Shown: one piece after another, positions 45,352-53,955 of the stretch
Numbering within the stretch: the stretch's first letter is position 1
Layout: the number at the start of each line of letters is the position of its first letter
Assembly: GCA_050953805.1 (NCBI GenBank)
Contig: JBMNNE010000001.1
Location: 214,832 to 278,831, forward strand
Direction of reading: 5' to 3'
Source: DUQW01 sp050953805
Lineage (GTDB): Bacteria; Bacillota_I; Bacilli_A; Acholeplasmatales; Acholeplasmataceae
DNA length: 64,000 nt
Program-made: the position numbers and the translations under genes
Notes under the pieces: model-generated
Seen by the model: the letters and a program-made list of their open reading frames with translations, nothing else
Database searches by the model: none
What the model was told of the DNA's origin: nothing

Positions 45352-46213
45352 AATCAATTTTTAAATTATTAGTAATATCTATAAAAAACTCTTTACTCCA
45401 AAGATCTAATTTTCTTTTATCTTTTATAAAAGCAATAACATCTTCTTTAGCATTTTGATAATCAATACTAGAAAACTTTTTATTTAACATATCTTTTAGT
45501 TTTTCAATTGTTAGTTCTTCTTTTTCATCAAAATGACCCGTTTGTACCATTCGTGCTTTGAGATGTTTTAAGTTAACTTTAGCATTCCTAGAAAGATAAA
45601 AAACATAATCATATAAATCCCTACCTTTAACTCTACTCTTCCACCCCCTACATAATACTGCGTGTATTTTACCCGCAAATAAAGATGGCATATCATAAAG
45701 TTTTACTTGATAAGGATAAGGAAGTAATCTAAATTTATTTTCAAAAGAAGCATATGCTGGTGGATTAACATCAATTTCAAACTTAATTTTAATTAGTTCT
45801 CTAGGATTTATGATTTTTAAATCTACATCATTTTCATAAAAAGTAATAATATGCTCTTTAGTGCCTCCTTTTAAAAACGCAGACTTAATATTAGAATCTG
45901 CTTCTTTAACTTTTTCTTCTACTTTAAAATTAAGTCCTAGTGAATTAGCTTCATTTTCTATATAAGAAAAGTATTCTTTTAAATCAAAATTATCATTTGG
46001 AGTTATAAGTGAAAAATCTAAATCTTCTGAAAACCTATCCAAACCATAAAACATTCTTAAAGCTGTACCACCATAAAAAGCTACATGATTAAAAAAATTT
46101 GTTCTAGCAAGTCCCGATAAAGCTACCTCTTGAACCACTTCCTTTAAGGCATTCTTTTTGTCTTCTATATTGTTTATTTCATAATTACTTAACATTTGCT
46201 TAATAATAGTCAT
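45341..46213 (-). CDS. abiEii: AbiEii-type nucleotidyltransferase toxin
   Basis: 290 residues of the AbiEii/AbiGii family, nucleotidyltransferase fold. The signature FYGGTALRMFYGLDRFSEDLDF (GG..LR..R.SEDLD) carries the catalytic acids. AbiEii proteins are toxins of type IV toxin-antitoxin phage-exclusion systems, transferring nucleotides to targets such as tRNA. It overlaps the antitoxin gene by 4 nt and follows it, the usual arrangement. The antitoxin acts without direct contact in the studied systems. Confidence 0.9.
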   Translation of the reverse strand: MTIIKQMLSNYEINNIEDKKNALKEVVQEVALSGLARTNFFNHVAFYGGTALRMFYGLDRFSEDLDFSLITPNDNFDLKEYFSYIENEANSLGLNFKVEEKVKEADSNIKSAFLKGGTKEHIITFYENDVDLKIINPRELIKIKFEIDVNPPAYASFENKFRLLPYPYQVKLYDMPSLFAGKIHAVLCRGWKSRVKGRDLYDYVFYLSRNAKVNLKHLKARMVQTGHFDEKEELTIEKLKDMLNKKFSSIDYQNAKEDVIAFIKDKRKLDLWSKEFFIDITNNLKIDYEK

Positions 46214-46803
46214 TTAACACTACCATCCTTTATTAATTTTTCTAATAAATTTAAATTAGTTGATTTATATTTACTACTTATTTTTATAATAAAATCAAAA
46301 TCAAGTTCTTTAAATATATTTTCATCTATTCTTAAGTCATTAAATAAAAGAAACTTTAACTCACGAAGATTTTTTACTGGATTTAATGTATAAAGTTTAT
46401 CACATAAGGCTTTTTCAACACTCGCCATTTGATAACTATAACCATTTTCTATTACTGTTTTGACTCCAAACCTAAAAACATCTTTGGGTACATCTCTATA
46501 TAAATAATCCCCAAAATAGTTTGAATACTTTTTCTTTTTATTTTTCTTAAAGGTTGCCGATGTATAAGTTCTATAAATACCTTCAGGTATTAAACCACTC
46601 GTAGATAAAACATAATCAAAGGATAAATATGAAGGTCCATATATGTAACTTGCAAGATAGTATCCAGGAGTATCCTTATCACTTTCGTATAATCCCCTTT
46701 TAAGTTGAATTATCTTCTCATCTCTTAAATCTCTTGAAATTTTGCCCATTACGTCAGAATAATTTTTATTAATTTTTATTAAATCTTGAGTTGTATATAC
46801 CAT
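46210..46803 (-). CDS. abiEi: AbiEi-type antitoxin / transcriptional regulator
   Basis: 197 residues: N-terminal winged helix (about 1-60), then the AbiEi antitoxin domain with PGYYLASYIYGPSYLSFDYVLS and EKALCDKLYTL, both characteristic. It represses its own promoter in studied members by binding inverted repeats; here an inverted repeat CCTCCAG..CTGGAGG flanks the -10 box (46809-46845). The ribosome site (TGGAGG) is itself part of one arm. Confidence 0.9.
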   Translation of the reverse strand: MVYTTQDLIKINKNYSDVMGKISRDLRDEKIIQLKRGLYESDKDTPGYYLASYIYGPSYLSFDYVLSTSGLIPEGIYRTYTSATFKKNKKKKYSNYFGDYLYRDVPKDVFRFGVKTVIENGYSYQMASVEKALCDKLYTLNPVKNLRELKFLLFNDLRIDENIFKELDFDFIIKISSKYKSTNLNLLEKLIKDGSVK

Positions 46804-46808
46804 AATTA

Positions 46809-46845
46809 CCTCCAGTTAATTGTATTATATCACATTATCTGGAGG
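46809..46845 (-). promoter_or_regulatory. abiE promoter with AbiEi-like operator
   Basis: Inverted repeat CCTCCAG (46809-46815) and CTGGAGG (46839-46845), 23 bp apart, flanks a perfect -10 box TATAAT on the minus strand (46824-46829). Placement around the promoter fits autorepression. Confidence 0.6.
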
Positions 46846-46892
46846 AAATAAAGGGTAAAATTATTAATTTAATTATTTCCTAACATAAAAAA

Positions 46893-46913
46893 GATGCCTT
46901 TTATAAAGACATC
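46893..46913 (-). terminator. Terminator of the methyltransferase/GHKL operon
   Basis: Compact hairpin GATG.CTTT..AAAG.CATC (one mismatch, 3-nt loop) followed on the minus strand by T6. Confidence 0.75.
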
Positions 46914-46953
46914 TCTATATATTATAACTCAATAGAGTTCAACTCCTGTTGTT

Positions 46954-47156
46954 GGAGCCATCTTTTTCCTTTAATGAACCACCGGTTAATGTCCTAACTG
47001 TGCGAAACTACTAACATTTGGCCATCAAAGGGAAAATAGGGCATTCTTATATACTTTTGAGGTATTCCAACGGACAATTGGGTATTTTACCTAAACTGGT
47101 GCTTTTTGGCCATCAAAAGGAAAATGGAATACTTCTAAGGTATTTTAGAGGAAAAT
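46954..47156. repeat. Dispersed ~200-bp repeat R1
   Basis: About 80-85% identical to 52498-52699. It contains an internal near-duplication: TTTGGCCATCAAA.GGAAAAT occurs twice, about 90 bp apart. It ends just after the stop of the methyltransferase gene. Possible remnant of an IS end; no transposase is nearby. Confidence 0.7.
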
Positions 47157-47169
47157 TAATCTCCAATTA

Positions 47170-48408
47170 TTAATTTTCTAATATATCGAAAATTGCCCAT
47201 GCTAATTTTCGAGATAATTTCGGAGGCACAGCATTACCAATTTGCATAAAGGCAGACGTCCTAGAAGTTTCAAAATAATAATTATCGGGAAATCCTTGTA
47301 TTCTAGCAGCCTCCCTTACACTAATAGACCTATTTTGTTTTACGTCTGGATGAATATAATAGTGACCATCTTTTGAAATATGTGCAACAACTGTATGTGA
47401 TACTGAATCACCATCAATCGCTTTATATCTATCCAAAAAAGATTTCGTATTAGAATGAGTAATCAATTCTTCTGGTAATTCATCATATTTAAGATTTATG
47501 CCTCTTTTTTTTGCATCAGAAACTAATTTATAAATTTTCAAATCATTTTCATTATTTAGGCGACTAATATGTTGCGTTAAGACATCTGTCGAAGCTTCCC
47601 TATACTCTCTAGCCACAGCTGAACTATTTAATGTATTTGCATATTTATTTGTGGATTCACCAGATTTTAAATCAGGCAAATCTTCAAATAATTCGTTTAT
47701 TGTTGGTGATTTACACTTATACTTCTCTAATACATCAAAAAAGGATTGGCTCAGGTTCAAATCTTTTCTAAAACCCACTAAAAACACTCTTTCTCTTCGT
47801 TGTGCAATTCCATAATCCTCTGTATTTACAATTTTATAATTCACATTATATCCTGCAGAATCAAAAGTTTCTAAAATTATAGGGAACAAAGGTTTATCTT
47901 TATAATCCTTAAACGATAATAACCCATTTACATTCTCAAAGATAAAAAACCTTGGTTTATACTTTTCTAGAAAGTCAACATAATACTCATATAGATAAAT
48001 TCTTTCGTCAGTTTCTTTTTTAAATTTATTTTTGCTTCTTCCAATTGTAGAATATGCCTGACAAGGAGGTCCACCAATTATTCCATCTAGCGAGTCTTCT
48101 CCTAATTTCTTATCTATAAAATCAAAAATTTCATCAATACTATCATCGTTAATTTCACAATTTAGTACATCTTCAATAACATATTCTGGAACGCTGTTTA
48201 ACAATTCTGGGAAGGTTATGTTTTCTTTTAAATAATCATTATACAAATTTAAATTATTAACACTTTTTAAATAATAGTAGATATTTCGCAATTTTAAGGT
48301 CTGACATGCAGCGGACTCTTTTTCAATATGACATATAAATTCAAATTCATTTAATCTGAACCCCTCACTTAATCCTCCTCCGCCCGCAAATAAATCAATT
48401 ACTTTCAT
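47170..48408 (-). CDS. DNA (cytosine-5) methyltransferase
   Basis: 412 residues, Dcm/M.HhaI type: motif I DLFAGGGGLSEGF (residues 5-17), catalytic GGPPCQAYS (about 112-120), ENV (about 160), and C-terminal motifs IX/X (SVREAARIQGFP, GNAVPP). All required residues are visible, so it should be active. No cognate restriction endonuclease follows. It is third gene of an operon (double-GHKL ATPase, receiver protein, methyltransferase) with an 11-nt gap to the receiver gene, ribosome site GAGGTGAAGG. Confidence 0.92.
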   Translation of the reverse strand: MKVIDLFAGGGGLSEGFRLNEFEFICHIEKESAACQTLKLRNIYYYLKSVNNLNLYNDYLKENITFPELLNSVPEYVIEDVLNCEINDDSIDEIFDFIDKKLGEDSLDGIIGGPPCQAYSTIGRSKNKFKKETDERIYLYEYYVDFLEKYKPRFFIFENVNGLLSFKDYKDKPLFPIILETFDSAGYNVNYKIVNTEDYGIAQRRERVFLVGFRKDLNLSQSFFDVLEKYKCKSPTINELFEDLPDLKSGESTNKYANTLNSSAVAREYREASTDVLTQHISRLNNENDLKIYKLVSDAKKRGINLKYDELPEELITHSNTKSFLDRYKAIDGDSVSHTVVAHISKDGHYYIHPDVKQNRSISVREAARIQGFPDNYYFETSRTSAFMQIGNAVPPKLSRKLAWAIFDILEN

Positions 48409-48419
48409 TCCTTCACCTC

Positions 48420-49703
48420 TTATTCGTTATAGTCAAGAATGGTAGTTCCAATTCTGGAAATATTATTAGCTACATTAATTTGAATTTCATTTACATATTC
48501 CTTGCTTAAATAAAAATGATGTTTTTGGTTACCAAGTTTTTCCAAATCACAAACATTATACATTGAAGGAAGATAAACTAAATATTTTCCCCTATGTAAA
48601 TCTTGATATTTTACATTTCGCTTGAACAACCGATAAAATTTATTCATATTAAATTCATCATTAACAATCAATATTGGTAAATATAATACATCCTTCTTTT
48701 TTGATTGCGCAAAATCACAATATGGCGTAATTACAAGGTTACCAATCTCAATTTTTTTATCGATAATATCAGCCAATATTTGATTTTCTTTATCTTTATT
48801 CGCTATATTTCCTACTAGTTCTTTAGTCTTAGTATCTTCTACTTTTTCCGCTTTATAAATTAAACCTGGCAATCCATCTGCCGGTTTTGAATCTTTAAAT
48901 TCCTTGATTACAAGTTTAGAATTAATCTCTTTCTTAAAATTATCGTCTAATTCATTATTAGAAATGTTGTTATAATCGATACGATTAACAGTCAGTTCCT
49001 GTTCTAGAAATTTGACATGTGCATTTAAAAATCCTTTTCCAGATTTTTCATAATTAAAATATTTATCAAAAGAATAAAATGCTTTGCCTAAAACTTCCTC
49101 ATAGTATTTACTAAACTTTTCAGGAGATTCTTTATTTTCTAATTTCTCAGGTTTAAACATTTCCCAAGATGATGCTGACTCTCTCTGAAAGATTTTTGTT
49201 AGTTTCATATAGCAATAAATATTAGTGTATTTTTCACTTATTGTTTGAATATATTGAATAATACCGTTTGCTGCCTCTATAATTATGTCCGGATTCTGTT
49301 CTCCTGCAACTTTTGACTTCGAAAACATGGAAATATCCAAAGGGAAATTATTATAATTACTGTATTTGCTACAAAGCTCTTTATAAAATTTATCAAATTG
49401 ACCATCATTCTTTGTCCAGATTAATAGGAAAAAAGGCCCTTTTATTTTTTCATTAAGAAATGCTACACTTTGCAAAGCATTATCAATAGAATTTTTACCT
49501 TCTGACATAAATAGATCTAATATTACTAACTGTATATTAGGATCTATTTTAACACCCCTACCCAATACATCTTTACGGTAATCAGTACTTATTGCATAAT
49601 CGTTTAGCTTAAAAATAAGGTCTTTTACTTCTTCAAATTCATCATCAATAATTAAGCATTTATCAATTATTAGTTCATCTTTATGATTTGCGACGTTTTT
49701 CAT
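48420..49703 (-). CDS. Receiver-domain protein of the GHKL/methyltransferase operon
   Basis: About 427 residues. The N-terminal ~130 residues look like a response-regulator receiver: acidic pair in IIDDEFEEV (about 17-20), phosphoacceptor Asp in VILDLFM (about 62) and Lys in WTKND (about 97). The rest (about 150-427) has no recognised DNA-binding or catalytic domain. It resembles receiver proteins of conflict systems that pair with GHKL kinases; that is from memory of the family. ATG at 49701-49703 comes 1 nt after the kinase stop, with GGAGG inside the upstream gene. An in-frame start 15 codons earlier has no ribosome site. Confidence 0.72.
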   Translation of the reverse strand: MKNVANHKDELIIDKCLIIDDEFEEVKDLIFKLNDYAISTDYRKDVLGRGVKIDPNIQLVILDLFMSEGKNSIDNALQSVAFLNEKIKGPFFLLIWTKNDGQFDKFYKELCSKYSNYNNFPLDISMFSKSKVAGEQNPDIIIEAANGIIQYIQTISEKYTNIYCYMKLTKIFQRESASSWEMFKPEKLENKESPEKFSKYYEEVLGKAFYSFDKYFNYEKSGKGFLNAHVKFLEQELTVNRIDYNNISNNELDDNFKKEINSKLVIKEFKDSKPADGLPGLIYKAEKVEDTKTKELVGNIANKDKENQILADIIDKKIEIGNLVITPYCDFAQSKKKDVLYLPILIVNDEFNMNKFYRLFKRNVKYQDLHRGKYLVYLPSMYNVCDLEKLGNQKHHFYLSKEYVNEIQINVANNISRIGTTILDYNE

Positions 49704-49704
49704 T

Positions 49705-51822
49705 TTATACCTCCATAGGAAAAATAAGTCGCACCTGAGCGCTTCCATTTCTAATCGAAGAATTATTACTTATTTCAAATGTACCATTATGATTTTTCAT
49801 AAGTTCTCCAACAATAAATAATCCCAATCCCAAACCTTCATTATCATGTTTCTTAGTGACAAATGGTTCTTTTAAATATTCTAAATCACCCTTAAATCCA
49901 CTTCCGTTATCTTCAAAAATAATTTCATAAAAATCATTTGTTTTTTTTGTAGAAATTTTAATTTTTTTATCTTGATCGTATAACCAATACAAAGAATTAT
50001 TAATTAAGTTATCAAAAATTCTTATTAGGGATGATTTATTAATTTTTATAAATTCTTCTTCTGTTTCACTGTAGTCTTCATAAACTTCAACATTATTTGC
50101 TTTAAACTTGTATCTTGAGCGATACACGACGTCTGATAATAATTCATTCAAGCAATATGTTTTTTTACTTTTATCTCTAATTAAATTATTTTGTCCCCTT
50201 ACTAAATTAGTCGTCTCGTCTACTAGTTCTACTAAAAAATCAATATATTCTTGATTATCTATTAATTCTTTAATTCTTTCTAGGTTTTTTTCCAAATCAT
50301 GCATTATAGTAAGATAGTCCATTACCTCAATAGAAGTATTAAGCATAACATCTTTTATGTAGTTAAGTTGTTTTCTAACTAAAAAAAGTCCATCCTGTAA
50401 TTCTTTTTTATCATCTTCATTAATTATAGCTATAGAATCAATTTTCTGACAAAGAGCATCAATTATTTCATCATAATCAATTGTAACTTTTAAATCCCCT
50501 AAATATTTTTTTATTAAATGTTTATCGTCTTCTACCTTTGAAGAAAATTCAAAAACTACACTTTGTATTATTTTTTTAAACAGTTTATATCCATCATCAT
50601 CAATAAAACCCTCACGATTTGTCTTTTCTTGTAAAATATCAGTATTCTCACGATTCAAATATACATTTCCAACTAAAACATTATTACTTAAAAACCTTCC
50701 TGGCCTATTAACTCTTCTTGAATCCAATTCAAGCCAATCTATCCCAGGCTCACCATAATTGTATACTCTTTGCCCATCTCTATATACTTTAACTCCCCCA
50801 TTTTGTTTTACAACTTGTTTCAATGGGGTAATTTTTTTAAATGGTGAGAATTTATTAACTAATGCAGAAAAATCATAAGCAAAAAGTTCTACTTCAATTT
50901 CACCTAAATATATATCTCCAGTGGTTAATGGGATAGATCCTCTTTTTTCAATATCAGAAACAAAGTCTTTTCCATTCCTTATTCTTTCCCTTTCTTTTTT
51001 TATTATATCCATGCCATCATATGGATGAAAACTATAAGTATAAGTATATTCCATGGATAAGGTGTCTATTTTTGCTTTCATACGGAATAAAGAATAATTT
51101 AGATACTCTTCTAATATTTTCGACTTTTTTAATTCGTTGTTGGGGTATTTCTTATTAAATAATATTATTTCAAATATATCATCTTTTTTTTCTTTCTTTA
51201 TATTCTTAATTTTTTCTTTATCAAAAATAAGTTCATTATCATCTAACATTAAATAAGACTTGTTCAATGATGTTAACTTCGAACATTCCAGCTGAATTTT
51301 CTCAATTATAGTTTCATCCCATTCTTCTAATAAATCTGTAACAACAATTATAGTTCCATGATTTCCTAACAATTGTTTTTTTGCGTTATTTTTTATTAAA
51401 GGCTCAAGTACTACTGGAACGTCTTGTAAATCGTGTCCTTTTTCAAAATGTTTAAAATCAATTTTAAGATATGAACTTTCTGAATATGTCTTAGTATAGA
51501 TTTCAACTATATTACCAATCCTATTTAGAGCAAATCTTCCAATCCCTTTTTCACCAATTTTTCTCCTGCCGCGATTTGTAAATGGATTATTAATTTTATT
51601 ATCAGTACCAATCCTTAACCAACTATTCTCTAAAACATCATAAGACATACCTGTTCCATTATCGTGGAATATTACTTTGTTTTCTTCAATTGTAATGTGA
51701 CAAAATGATGCATCTGCATCGTATGAATTTTTAACTACTTCTGAAACAGCCAAAATTACATTTGCAATAGAATCTCTACCAATTTGTAGAATAGTTCGAG
51801 CATCAATAGTAAAGTTACTCAT
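49705..51822 (-). CDS. Double-GHKL ATPase / histidine-kinase-like protein
   Basis: 705 residues. An N-terminal Hsp90/MutL-type GHKL domain has the N box VVKNSYDAD (about 25-34), HDNGTGM (about 52-58) and EKGIGRFALNRIG (about 85-98). A middle region of about 300 residues follows. A C-terminal histidine-kinase ATPase domain (about 570-705) has NLINNSLYWL, DNGSGF and GLGLGLF. Between them a helix contains MHDLEKNLERI (about 508) where the phosphoacceptor helix would be, though its motif lacks the usual proline. No membrane segment. Operon-first, coupled to a receiver protein and a C5 methyltransferase: a likely phage-defence or nucleic-acid-sensing module. Confidence 0.82.
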   Translation of the reverse strand: MSNFTIDARTILQIGRDSIANVILAVSEVVKNSYDADASFCHITIEENKVIFHDNGTGMSYDVLENSWLRIGTDNKINNPFTNRGRRKIGEKGIGRFALNRIGNIVEIYTKTYSESSYLKIDFKHFEKGHDLQDVPVVLEPLIKNNAKKQLLGNHGTIIVVTDLLEEWDETIIEKIQLECSKLTSLNKSYLMLDDNELIFDKEKIKNIKKEKKDDIFEIILFNKKYPNNELKKSKILEEYLNYSLFRMKAKIDTLSMEYTYTYSFHPYDGMDIIKKERERIRNGKDFVSDIEKRGSIPLTTGDIYLGEIEVELFAYDFSALVNKFSPFKKITPLKQVVKQNGGVKVYRDGQRVYNYGEPGIDWLELDSRRVNRPGRFLSNNVLVGNVYLNRENTDILQEKTNREGFIDDDGYKLFKKIIQSVVFEFSSKVEDDKHLIKKYLGDLKVTIDYDEIIDALCQKIDSIAIINEDDKKELQDGLFLVRKQLNYIKDVMLNTSIEVMDYLTIMHDLEKNLERIKELIDNQEYIDFLVELVDETTNLVRGQNNLIRDKSKKTYCLNELLSDVVYRSRYKFKANNVEVYEDYSETEEEFIKINKSSLIRIFDNLINNSLYWLYDQDKKIKISTKKTNDFYEIIFEDNGSGFKGDLEYLKEPFVTKKHDNEGLGLGLFIVGELMKNHNGTFEISNNSSIRNGSAQVRLIFPMEV

Positions 51823-52323
51823 CTATATACCTCCCAATATATATGAGACTCCCATATATTTTTATCATTTTATTTAGATAGTATAAGACTATCCTTTTAC
51901 TGGATTACAGAACATTTCAATAACTTGTATACTCTAAACAGTAAATTATCTAATAAATCCCTATCAATGGCAGATGTATTAAATCTGCTTTCTCAAAATT
52001 TTAATCTCTACTGCTTTAATTTTTTTAAAACTTTTTCAATGTTCCTTAATTATACCTTAAAAGCGTATACAAATGCTACAAAATATCTCATTTTACACAT
52101 AGTAAATTCTTAACTCCTAGTTGTAAGCTCGTTCTGTATCTTTATTATATCAAATATATAGCATCTCTTCACTTACACTTTTATATGTATTTATATTTTA
52201 ACTCAAATTGTATGAAAATTCCACTCATTCAGAATTTTATATTCTTTTCTATTTATTGTTGAATAATTTCTATCATTTGGAATTATACATATATATCGTT
52301 CTTTTTTTATTATTATGTTTTAT
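51823..52323. other. AT-rich upstream region of the GHKL operon
   Basis: It should contain the operon promoter (ribosome site GGGAGGT just before 51822). A 62-codon plus-strand reading frame at 51925-52113 has no convincing ribosome site or domain and I treat it as chance. Nothing else recognised. Confidence 0.45.
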
Positions 52324-52500
52324 AATTTGGTTCGCACTCGTATTAAGTTTACAAAAATCAATCGGTTCGGACGACTATCGCGTTTAGTAGTTTTTTGCAT
52401 GAAAAAAGCCTCAGAAAGACGAATTCTTCTAAGGCTTATAATTTTCTATAATCGCTTTGTTGGCTTAATAAAGCCATTACTAAAGTAAGATTTGTTTGGA
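52324..52500. repeat. Duplicate of the tRNA-Cys trailer (repeat A)
   Basis: About 177 bp closely matching 61152-61329. It includes the tRNA terminator hairpin (52405-52437), the GGCTTAATAAAGCC palindrome and the complement of the tRNA CCA end at its right edge, but not the tRNA itself. It may end CBASS transcripts. Together with the copy at the tRNA it brackets an 8.7-kb block of defence genes as a direct repeat. Confidence 0.85.
52405..52437 (-). terminator. Terminator inside repeat A
   Basis: Stem 52405-52415 with 52428-52437, followed on the minus strand by a T run. It is the duplicated tRNA-Cys terminator and now lies 3' of the CD-NTase operon. Confidence 0.75.
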
Positions 52501-52699
52501 GCCATCTTTTACAATTAAGGGATCGGTTTTTCCGTTCCAACTGTGTAAAACTACTAACATTTGGCCGTCAAAAGGAAAATAGGGCATTTTCATATGCTTT
52601 TGAGGCATTCCAACGGACAATTGGGTATTTTTACCTAAACTGGTGCTTTTTGTCCATCAAAGGGAAAATGGAGTACTTTTGGGGTATTTTAGAGGAAAA
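52498..52699. repeat. Dispersed ~200-bp repeat R2
   Basis: Homologous to R1 (46954-47156), with the same internal duplication of TTTGGCC.TCAAA.GGAAAAT. It directly abuts repeat A and ends just after the CD-NTase stop codon. Confidence 0.7.
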
Positions 52700-52719
52700 C
52701 CAAGCATCTAATAATTTGT

Positions 52720-53955
52720 CTAATTTCGTATTCTAACTGTAATTATATTACTATAATATCTACTACCTGATTGGCTCGTTATTTCAGCTTGTACATAGTG
52801 ATCACCATAATAAGCTGTATTTTCATTTTTAATAAATATTTTATTGTTAGGCATAGAAATCCTATCTATATCGTTTGAGTTCTCTAAAACATCTCCTCTA
52901 AGTTGATTTTTTATTCTAGCCTCATAACCTGAATTGCATATTATCCATGACACCTTTTTTATAGGAATAGAGTTTGGTATTGTTATTTCAAATTTCAAAT
53001 TCATCCCTTTGTCTAAAATTGTTGTGGTATCGATTTTTTTAAAATTAGACTCATTTTTTGAATACCAACCCTGAATAGTGTAAGTATATCTTTCTTGAAA
53101 TTTTATCAAATTTGAATGTTTTCTTGCAACTCTTTTATAAGAGGTATCAATATCATAATATTTTCCTAAAATACAATTCTTAATAGTCTCTTCATCATCA
53201 GTATATAAAGCTTCTCTTAATTGTTTAATCATAGATCTTATTGTTTTAAATTCTAATTCATCATGTATTTCCATGATATTGTTATTAGAGTTAGCAGGAT
53301 CATTTATTGTTGTTATTCCAATTTCATTATAACGATCACAAAACTTTAGTAGTTTAGCCATAACATCATCGTGTATTTCATATTTTTTCTCAACAATATC
53401 TATTGCAAATATTTCAAGAAAAAAGGACTTAAATTTAAAATTATTAAATTCTCTGAATAATTTAATCAATCGAATAATTTCTTTGGAACCCGATTCTTTA
53501 ACCAAATCAATTTGTTTATCTGGATTAGTTTTAAGCGATGTTTGTGTTCTATTGCACCATAAATTTACATCGCTTTTATCAGTATTTATAAACCTTCCTG
53601 GAACAACATCTACAGTAATATCCCAATTTGGTTCATATTTCTTTCCCTTGATAGTAATCGCACTATTTTTTACCTCTATATTATAATCTTTCTCTAAAGC
53701 TTTTTTTGCAGTATTATAAATTTCCTTTAATGTCAAGTTTGTATCAGAGTGAAGATAACATAATAAATCAATATCGCAAGAATTAGTGTTAGCTGTTCCT
53801 TTTGCTAATGATCCTCCATAACGAAAAGTTTTGCTTTGACCAGAAAAGGCGCTTTGTAGAACAGATTGAACTTCTTCTCTATATTCTTCTCTAATTTCCA
53901 CTTGAAAATCTCTATCAACTTTATATTTATCTAACAAATCATTCAAAACTTTCAT
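52720..53955 (-). CDS. CBASS CD-NTase (cyclic oligonucleotide synthase)
   Basis: 411 residues. The nucleotidyltransferase core has YGGSLAKGTANTN (G48/S49) followed by the metal-binding pair D61/D63 (CDIDLLCYL) and a third acid, D116 (TVDVVPGRF). The C-terminal ~100 residues match the AGS-C sensor domain (VSWIICNSGYEARIKNQLRG and TAYYGDHYVQAEI). CD-NTases make cyclic di- or trinucleotides on phage infection. It overlaps the SAVED gene by 4 nt and is last in the operon. The usual Cap2/Cap3 accessory genes are absent. Which nucleotide it makes cannot be read from sequence. Confidence 0.9.
   Translation of the reverse strand: MKVLNDLLDKYKVDRDFQVEIREEYREEVQSVLQSAFSGQSKTFRYGGSLAKGTANTNSCDIDLLCYLHSDTNLTLKEIYNTAKKALEKDYNIEVKNSAITIKGKKYEPNWDITVDVVPGRFINTDKSDVNLWCNRTQTSLKTNPDKQIDLVKESGSKEIIRLIKLFREFNNFKFKSFFLEIFAIDIVEKKYEIHDDVMAKLLKFCDRYNEIGITTINDPANSNNNIMEIHDELEFKTIRSMIKQLREALYTDDEETIKNCILGKYYDIDTSYKRVARKHSNLIKFQERYTYTIQGWYSKNESNFKKIDTTTILDKGMNLKFEITIPNSIPIKKVSWIICNSGYEARIKNQLRGDVLENSNDIDRISMPNNKIFIKNENTAYYGDHYVQAEITSQSGSRYYSNIITVRIRN

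Larger units (their letters stand above)
46804..47169. other. Intergenic region (366 bp) between AbiE and methyltransferase operons
   Basis: In order it holds the abiE promoter with its inverted repeat (46809-46845), a terminator of the methyltransferase operon (46893-46913) and dispersed repeat R1 (46954-47156). No coding signal was seen. Confidence 0.7.

Noticed and set aside
51925..52113. 62-codon plus-strand reading frame upstream of the GHKL operon
   Set aside because: No ribosome site, no recognised motif, AT-rich composition as in the surrounding noncoding DNA; likely chance.
52324..52520. Second tRNA gene within repeat A
   Set aside because: Only the trailer and CCA complement are duplicated; no acceptor, D or T arm follows.
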